Assembly (NCBI GenBank): GCA_963576725.1
Contig: OY755244.1
Location: forward strand, 77,065,620 to 77,129,619
Direction: 5' to 3'
DNA: 64,000 nucleotides
DNA from: Azorinus chamasolen
Lineage: Eukaryota > Mollusca > Bivalvia > Cardiida > Solecurtidae
The notes under the pieces are model-generated. The model ran no database searches, was not told the DNA's origin, and was given only the letters and a program-made list of their open reading frames with translations. This document shows positions 42,501 to 51,500 of this stretch, piece after piece. The translations under genes were made by a program, and so were the position numbers. Every line of letters begins with the position of its first letter. Positions within the stretch are counted from its first letter, which is position 1.

Positions 42501-45500
42501 AAATCTCCATTTTGTTGGGGAGTTACATAAAGGATTTATCTTTTTATTGTAGGATAAGGATATAAAATGTTATATACCCAACTCAACTTGCAAACTTAGC
42601 TAAGTCTAGAAAATCTGAATCTCAGGTGAGATCTGGAAATGTACATACACTCCCAAAAATATCACTCCAAGGTACACCAGAACTCAAATCATACAATACA
42701 GAAGGAAGAAACGTGCTAGTACTATTTTTTGGTATAAAAACACATGTTTACCACATATCTATTGATATAATTGCAAATGCCATCACAAATTGCAGTCCTA
42801 TTCAGTAAGACATGTCTGAATCAAAGTGGAGCATGTTAACTGTGACAACAATGCTAAGTTTTTTCAGACATAATCGTCTAGGAGTACACATGAAGACATA
42901 AACATATGATCATTAAGGACTATCAACCTTTACAATGGTAGAATGCTTGGTACAAATTCAATATACCGTAACTTTTGCAAACAGTGTAGATCCATAACCA
43001 CAATCAAAACTGATACTCTGACTGCATCGCTGTGGATATGGGGATTATGGTTTGTATTTTTCAAAACCAAATCAGCTGATAATTTCTTCTGACAACTTGC
43101 TCTGTATGAGTATTGGGAAGATTAACCCTTTAAATGTGAATATTCAAAGTGGAATGGTTCGTCATTGTTTAACAATAGAGTCAATTCAGCATGAAAGGCT
43201 TAAATTTGATAGTGCAATTTGAATGACAAACCTTCTCAGAGAGCTCCTCTAAGAGCTCTCTGATCAGGGTACACACTGTAGACTAGTGCTTGCAAATGGC
43301 ATTGCACTTATTTCTTGCATTCAAAGGAATAACTTGAACACCATCTGTCAAGAAACTAAAAAATCCAAAGCAACTTAAATGAGATTTTTGCAGCTTTCTG
43401 TCATAGATAGGATGCACAAGAAAATGCTCTAAACCAGAGCTTGAACTCACAGAACTCGGTATTCTATAGAAAAACCTCGCTACATTGGCAACTCAACACA
43501 AGTAATTATGAGTCTATGGGACAGATGCAGGATGAATATTACACAGAAAATTTCCATTGAAATTAAATTCAGCAGCCACTTGCATTTACCCTTTCCCTCA
43601 TACAAACGCTTTTCCATGCCTTTGCAAAAATAGACGACCAAAATCAGATGGCTCCTGACGGACCCGGGTCTGCTGTTAGCTTATGCAGTTATATCTCATC
43701 TTACAATTTTTGTCAAAGCAAACAACCTTGCAAAGTTTACATTAGAACAAGAGAGTCGTCACGGGTGACAAATGCCCCCAAAGTGTTTGACACCGAAATG
43801 CATTTTGGCGGAAAAACAATACAATGTAATGCAGGTGTAACATGAAATTTTGATGCTGTTAAAAATGACACAGGAGTCAGTTCTTAACATTAGAAACAGA
43901 ACCTTTGACGATTATGATAGCTAAGAAAAGAGCCAAGCGTCAAAACTTAGTTAAAAAGGACCCTAAGTCATTCTCAACGTTAAAAAGGACTGTAAAATTG
44001 AGGTCAAGGTCAAGGTCAGTGATCTGAAAATGGTACACGACTCTCCGCCATCCCAAGATGAACTCACAAACCAAATTTGGAATCCGTAGCTGGTAAGGTA
44101 TAGGAGAAATGCTCCGGACAAGCTTTGTGTAAAATCTAGGTCAAAGGTCAAGGTCACAGTGACCTGAAAATGGTACGCGACACACCGCCATCCCAAGATA
44201 AACTCACACATTAAATTTGGAATCCGTAGCTGGTAAGGTATAGGAGATATTCTCTGGACAACCTTTTTTGTAAAATCGAGGTCGAAGGTCAAGGTCAAGG
44301 TCACAGTGACCTGAAAATGGTACGCGACACTCCACCATCTGAAGGTGATCTCACACACCAAATTTGGAATCCGTATCTGGTAAGGTATAGGAGATATGCT
44401 CTGGACAAGCTTTTTGTAAAATCGGTCAAGGTCAAGGTTAAGGTCATAGTGACCTGGAAATGGTACATGACACTCCGCCATCCCAAGATGAACTCACACA
44501 CCAAATTTGGAATCTGTAGCTGGTAAGGTAAAGGAGATATGCTCCGGACAAGCTTTTTGTAAAATCGGTCAAAGGTCATGGTCAAGGTCACAGTGATCTG
44601 AAAATGGTACGCGACACTCCTCCATCCCAAGATGAACTCACACACCAAATTTGGAATCCTTAGCTGGTAAGGAATAGGAGATATACTCCATACAAGCTTT
44701 TTGTAGCTGGTAAGGTATAAGCGGTTTTTAAAATCGAGGTCAAAGGTCAAGGTCAAGGTCACAGTGACCTGGAAATGGTACACGACACTCCGCCATCCCA
44801 AGATGAACTCACACACCAAATTTGGAATCTGTAGCTGGTAAGGTAAAGGAGATATGCTCCGGACAAGCTTTTTGTAAAATCGGTCAAAGGTCATGGTCAA
44901 GGTCACAGTGATCTGAAAATGGTACGCGACACTCCTCCATCCCAAGATGAACTCACACACCAAATTTGGAATCCTTAGCTGGTAAGGTATAGGAGATATA
45001 CTCCGGACAAGCTTTTTGTAGCTGGTAAGGCATAAGCTTTTTTTTAAATCGAGGTCAAAGGTCAAGGTCACAGTGACCTGGAAATGGTACGCGACACTCC
45101 GCCATCCCAAGATGAACTCACACACCAAATTTGGAATCTGTAGCTGGTAAGGTAAAGGAGATATGCTCCGGACAAGCTTTTTGCAAAATCAAGGTCAAAG
45201 GTCAAGGTCACAGTGACATGAAAATGGTACGCGACACTCCCCCATCCCAAGATGAACTCACACACCAAATTTGGTATCCGTAGCTGATGTGACAAAGGAA
45301 ATATACTCCGGACAAAAGGTACACACACCCACACACACACCCACACACCCACCCACACACCCACCCACCCACACACCCACCCACACACGCACGGTGTGAT
45401 CACTATATGCCGCCAAAGCCTAGCTTTGGGGGCATAAAAATTAAGTTAACCCTTTCCCTGTTCTATGTTTATTACAAATTGTAATACTTACTGAATATTC

Positions 45501-48500
45501 ATTGACAAAACAGTTATAATGAAATATGGAAGTTGGAATATTGTGTGTGTGTGAGTTGGGTTTTACGTCCGACCAACAGTATTTCAGTTATTTGCAGACG
45601 GCACCCGCATGAGACAAATTCTATTAGCAAACAGAGAAGACTCTAGGGTTAACTAGAAAACTGACTCGGCCAGAGAGGGCCCTGCAGATGATCTTTTGTT
45701 GAATATGGTATTTTTGATAAATCAATGGCAGATAACTCTGGACATGGTGATCTCATTCAGCCCCAAAACTATAGGTGTCTTCCTATCATAATACTAAGTA
45801 TACACCCCTAATATAAACCAAATAATTATGTGAAGTACTATTTGAGTTATCAAGTCACATCAAAAGTGTTGACAAAAGTTGAAGGCATTTTTGATGAATC
45901 AAGGGCAGATAACTCTAGACATAGTGATCTGATTCAACCCAATAACTATAGGCGTCTTCCTCTGATGATACTAAGCATATGCCCTTCATATGAAACCAAT
46001 ATGTGAAGCACTGTGTGAGTTATTGCGTCACATCAAAAGTGACGAACGTGCAGACGGACGGATGGAATAACAGACAGACAGAAAATGTGATTCCTATAGG
46101 GGCTTCTGAGCAGGAGTTACGACAATAGCTCATATTTTTTTCTTTGAAAAACAGATGAGCTAAAAGTAAAACTGGCATTATAGTTCATATACACGGGAAT
46201 TTTCTACCATGGCATTAACTGTAGAATCTATATTATTTTGTAAGCAAACAGAGCAGACCCTGATCAAAAAGCTCCTCTGTTCAAAAAGGTGATGTAAAAA
46301 GTCTCCATCTAGTTCTACTCTTTTTGCAAATGCGTGAAAATGCATTGATATGAAGGAAAGGGTTAAACAAGCCGACTTTCATTTGCAAACATTGCAGACC
46401 CTGAGAAGCAATCTGATCAGGATCTGCATGTTTAAATCATTCAAAAGCAATTAGCATGTTCACAAAATTAAGTTTTTTTACACTAAATAATGATGGGCCT
46501 TCAGATTTTTAAAACAGGCTTACCTGTTCCCTCTTCAGTTTTTCTCTTTTCCTGATCAGCTCAACCAACAGCCTGGCTTTCTCTAGATCCTGTCGCAGTC
46601 TCTGCCAATATTTCAGCTGCTCCCTTAGGGCAGTGCTCTGTTTGTCATTCTTCGTCTGTAATAAAGCCTTCAGTTCTGTTCATGATGCTTTGGTCAATGT
46701 ATTAACCCTTTACTTGATGAATATACATGTATGCAAGTCTCAGTCCATTATGAATATTAATTATCAATTAAACTATTTATCAAAACCATAAAATAAGAAA
46801 TTTTACTATTTATTTAACAGTAGATAATCAGATTTTTAAGACACATTTGTATTTAAGCAAAGAGCGCAGATCCTAATCAGACTGTATTTACAGGAGCTGT
46901 CTGATCTGAGTCTACAGTTTGAAAAGGTGAAAAAGGCAGGATAACAAGTAAAATATATTTTCGTATACTTATATACTTATCTAACCCTTTCCCTCATAAA
47001 TGTTCATGTAAGAAATAATGACACCATGAGTATTTATTCACTGACCTTTTCATAATGGTATTCAAATAGTTATTGACTTTTCATAATGGTATTCAAATAG
47101 TTATTGACCATCTATACAGTTCAGAGCAGACCCTAATAAGACAGCTCCTATAGGAGGCATCTGATTGGGTCTATTCTGTTTGCAAGGATGTGAAAAGGTG
47201 TTTCTATCAGGCAAGGGTTTAAATATTTTGCAGTTGCATCAACTTAACCGCAACTTAGCAATTCTGTCTGGTGTTTGTTCATTTCTCTAGTATGCATATT
47301 CAAAACTGTATTAAATAATTAAAATTTAATGTCTAAAATTGATTTTGAAGTAGAGGGTTGTGTATATATTGTATACAAACTTCAAATCCTGATAGAGGGT
47401 AATGACATTCTTTAATGATATTTATGTATGAATTGATCAATTCATTCAGTCATTAACTTAATTTTAAAAGGAAAAGAAACTGAAAGGGAATTGGTGGCTT
47501 AATAAAAAAAATCAGATCTATTTAATTCCATAAGCAAACAGAGAAGAGCCTTATCAGTCAGCTCCTACAGAGGAGCTGTCTGATCTGGGTCTACTCTGTT
47601 TCCAAAGGTGTGAAAAGGAGTTTATACCAAGGAAAGGGTTAATAACAAAAGTCAAACACAGATTGACTGAGTCTTCTATCGATACAACTGCTTAATATTC
47701 TGTATGCCAACAATGTACAAACTTCGTTAACAATATACATGTACGAGTTCTGATAAAAAGAGGACATGGATTTTTAATCATAATATTTTGAAGATATAAC
47801 CAACAGTGGATTAAGACTTACACCGAGAGGTGTACAATTATATTTAGCAACCATTAAATTATTACCGTTGGAGTCTTTAAAAGCAGGTGATGAATTACTG
47901 TAGGACAAAAGCAATGCAGACAGCTCATAAGAAGCTTTCTGCATTACTTTTGTCCTGCACTAGCTATGATATCATGTCTTAAAAATCCCAAAATTTATTT
48001 CACTTTAGTTGTAGAACTTTGTAGAAATATTTAAATATAGACAAGACTAAATCTGTTACTTCCTGTTCTTACCTCTGCTTTGTTATTTCTGGTCATGTGA
48101 TTGGACTGAAGCCTTCGGAGTAAGGGAACCCCATTCCTGGACTGTCGCTTTAGTGTCCAGTAACTAACAAGACGAGACATAAAGGGCTGTTTCTTTGGGA
48201 AGTTTACTAGTTCTGAGATCTTCTGTATCCTGGGAAAAAAATGCAGAATAATCATTTATCCTTTGAACACCATGCAACTTTTATTTGCAAGAAAAGAATG
48301 GGAAAAACGCTTAACCCAAATATCAAAATACAGAATACAGACATAATCCGTAAATGGTTAATGAAGTAAGATCATCTAGTACCGTATAACAGGTTATTTC
48401 TGCGGCAACGTATTGTTTGCGGAATTTTGTGGATGCCGTCCAATCGCAAATAATATATGCGCAAAATATCCATTAGATTAGATTTTTCCTCCTAGTTGCC

Positions 48501-51500
48501 CCATAGCAACGTTACTTTGCTTCCCCTAATTTTTCCCATCGCTGACACGCACACGATTATCATGTGTATCCCATACAGCAGTACACAAAAGAGCCAGGTA
48601 ACACATTATCGTCAAACCGACATATACATGTTTATAACAGTTTGAAACTTTGGTTGCCAGATCCTAATGGACCATTATAGGAGGCTTTGTTGCCGCGAGA
48701 GATGCATAATATTCTTTATTTAAATCCACAATTATCAAACATTATCACAAACAATTGTGACAAGTCGTGAAATCTAGCACAAAATTTAGTGAACATAAAC
48801 ACAATGTCTACTTCCGGTTTTCCAAACAAGCTCGATTTTTAAACAAGAGGGCCAGAATGGCCCTGAAGCGCTCACCAGACAATCAGAGGAGAAGATTTTC
48901 AAAGTTTTCACTATATGTTTCTATAGAAAACTAGCCGACCCCAGGGGAATAATTTAGAAAAACTTGTAGGGGACCTGAACATGATGCTATGAGCCAAATA
49001 TGAAAGCTGAGATTAACCTTCCAGTTTCAGAGAAGAAGATTTTTTTTAGGTTTCTTGATATGTTACTATTGAAAACTGACTACCCCGGTGGCAGGGCCAA
49101 TTTTGACCCCATGATGCTCTGTGCCAAATATGAAAGCTGAGAGCCTTCCAGTTTCAGAGAAGAAGATTTTCAAAGATTTCACTATTTGTTTCTATTGAAA
49201 ACTGTCCACCCCGGGGGCGGGGCCAATTTTTACCCCGAGACCATTATTTATATAACTTTTGTAGATGACCTGAACATGATGCTATGTGCCAAATCAGAAA
49301 GCTGAGAGCCTTCCAGTTTCAGAGAAGAAGATTTTCAAAGATTTCACTATTTGTTTCTATCGAAAACTGCCCACCCCTGGGGCGGGGCCAATTTTGACCC
49401 CAGGGCCATAATTTATATAACTTTTGTAGAAGACCTGAACATGATGCTATTTGCCAAATATGAAAGCTGAGAACCTTCCAGTTTCAGAGGAAAAGATTTT
49501 CAAAGATTTCACTATTTGTTTCTATTGAAAACTGCCCACCCCTGGGGCGGGGCCAACTTTGACCCAGGGGCCATAATTTACATAACATTTGTAGAGGACC
49601 TGAACATGATGCTCTGTGCCAAATATGAAAGCTGAGAACCTTCCAGTTTCAGAGAAGAAGATTTTCAAAGAATTCACTCTGTTTCTATTGAAAACTGCCC
49701 ACCCCTGGGGCGGGGACAATTTTGACCCTGGGGCCTTAATTTGTATAACATTTGTAGAGGACCTGAACATGATCCCCTGTGCCAAATATGAAAGCTAAGA
49801 ACCTTCCAGTTTCAGAGAAGAAGATTTTCAAAGATTTCACTATTTGTTTCTATTGAAAACTGCCCACCCCTGGGGCGGGGCCAATTTTGACCCCGGGGCC
49901 ATTATTTATACAATTTTTGTAGAGGACCTGAACATGATGCTATGTGACAAATATGAAAGCTGAGAGCCTTCCAGTTTCAGAGAAGAAGATTTTCAAAGAT
50001 TTCACTATTTGTTTCTATTGAAAACTGCCCACCCCTGGGGCGGGCCAATTTTGACCCCTGGGCCATAAATAATATAACTTATGTAGAGGACCGGAACATG
50101 ATGCTATGTGCCAAATATGAAAGCTGAGAACCTTCCAGTTTCAGAGGAGAAGATTTTCAAAGATTTCACTATTTGTTTCTATTGAAAACTGCCTACCCCT
50201 GGGGCGTGGCCAATTTTGACCCTGGGGCCATAATTTATATAACTTATGTAGAGGACCTGAACATGATGCTATGTGCCAAATATGAAAGCTGAGAACCTTC
50301 CAGTTTCAGAGAAGAAGATTTTCAAAGATTTCACTATTTGTTTCTATTGAAAACTGCCCACCCCTGGGGCGGGGCCAATTTTGACCCCGGGGCCAAAATT
50401 TATATAACTTTTGTAGAGGACCTGAATATGATGCTATGTGCTTAATATGAAAGCTGAGAACCTTCCAGTTTCAGAGGAGAAGATTTTCAAAGTTTGCACT
50501 ATATGATTATATTGAAAACTGCCTACCCCTGGGGCGGGGCCAATTTTGACCCCAGGGCCATAATTTATATAACTTTTGTAGAGGACCTGAACATGATGCT
50601 ATGTGCCAAATGTGAAAGCTGAGAGCCTTCCAGTTTCAGAGAAGAAGATTTTCAAAGATTTCACTATTTGTTTCTATTGAAAACTGCCCACCCCTGGGGC
50701 GGGGCCAATTTTGACCCCGGGGCCAAAATTTATATAACTTTTGTAGAGGACCTGAATATGATGCTATGTGCTTAATATGAAAGCTGAGAACCTTCCAGTT
50801 TCAGAGGAGAAGATTTGCACTATATGATTATATTGAAAACTGCCTACCCCTGGGGCGGGGCCAATTTTGACCCCAGGGCCATAATTTATATAACTTTTGT
50901 AGAGGACCTGAACATGATGCTATGTGCCAATTATGAAAGCTGAGAAGCTTCTGCTTTCAGAGGAGAAGATTTTCAAAGTTTTACTATGTTTCTATTGAAA
51001 ACAAGGCACCCCTGGGGCCGGGTCAATTTTGACCCCAGGGGCATAATTTATATAACTTTTGTAGAGGACCTGAATAAGATGCTATGTGCCAAAGATGAAA
51101 GTTGAGATCCCTGTAGATTCAGAGGAGAAGATTTTTAAAGGTACAAATTGTTGACGACGGACGACGAACGACGAACGACAAACGACGAACGACGGACGAC
51201 GGACGACGCACGCCGACGGACGACGGACAACGGGCGATCACAAAAGCTCACCCTGAGCACTTTGTGCTCTGGTGAGCTAAAAAAAAAAAAGTTATTACAC
51301 ATAACACTCATTTCTTGAAATAGTCATTAATGTTTTATTAGCTCATTATTTTGTTTTAAATATCACTCAAAGTATGCACGCCCGTGTTAACACAAGTCAT
51401 CTAATTAAACAATTAATTCTATTGATATGTACCCTCTTAGTGTGGTACACTTACGAAGTGTGAAAAACATGCGGCACCGGGAGACCGACAATCTAACAGG

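Noticed and set aside
43963..45403. Long minus-strand open frames (up to 275 codons) encoding repeats of [16 protein letters not shown] type
   Set aside because: The frame follows the 150-bp tandem monomer of a class T element, changes frame between units and has no domain; it is open by composition, not a gene.
38573..51284. CRISPR-like array of regular repeats
   Set aside because: Units are contiguous 165-bp tandem monomers without unique spacers, in animal DNA.
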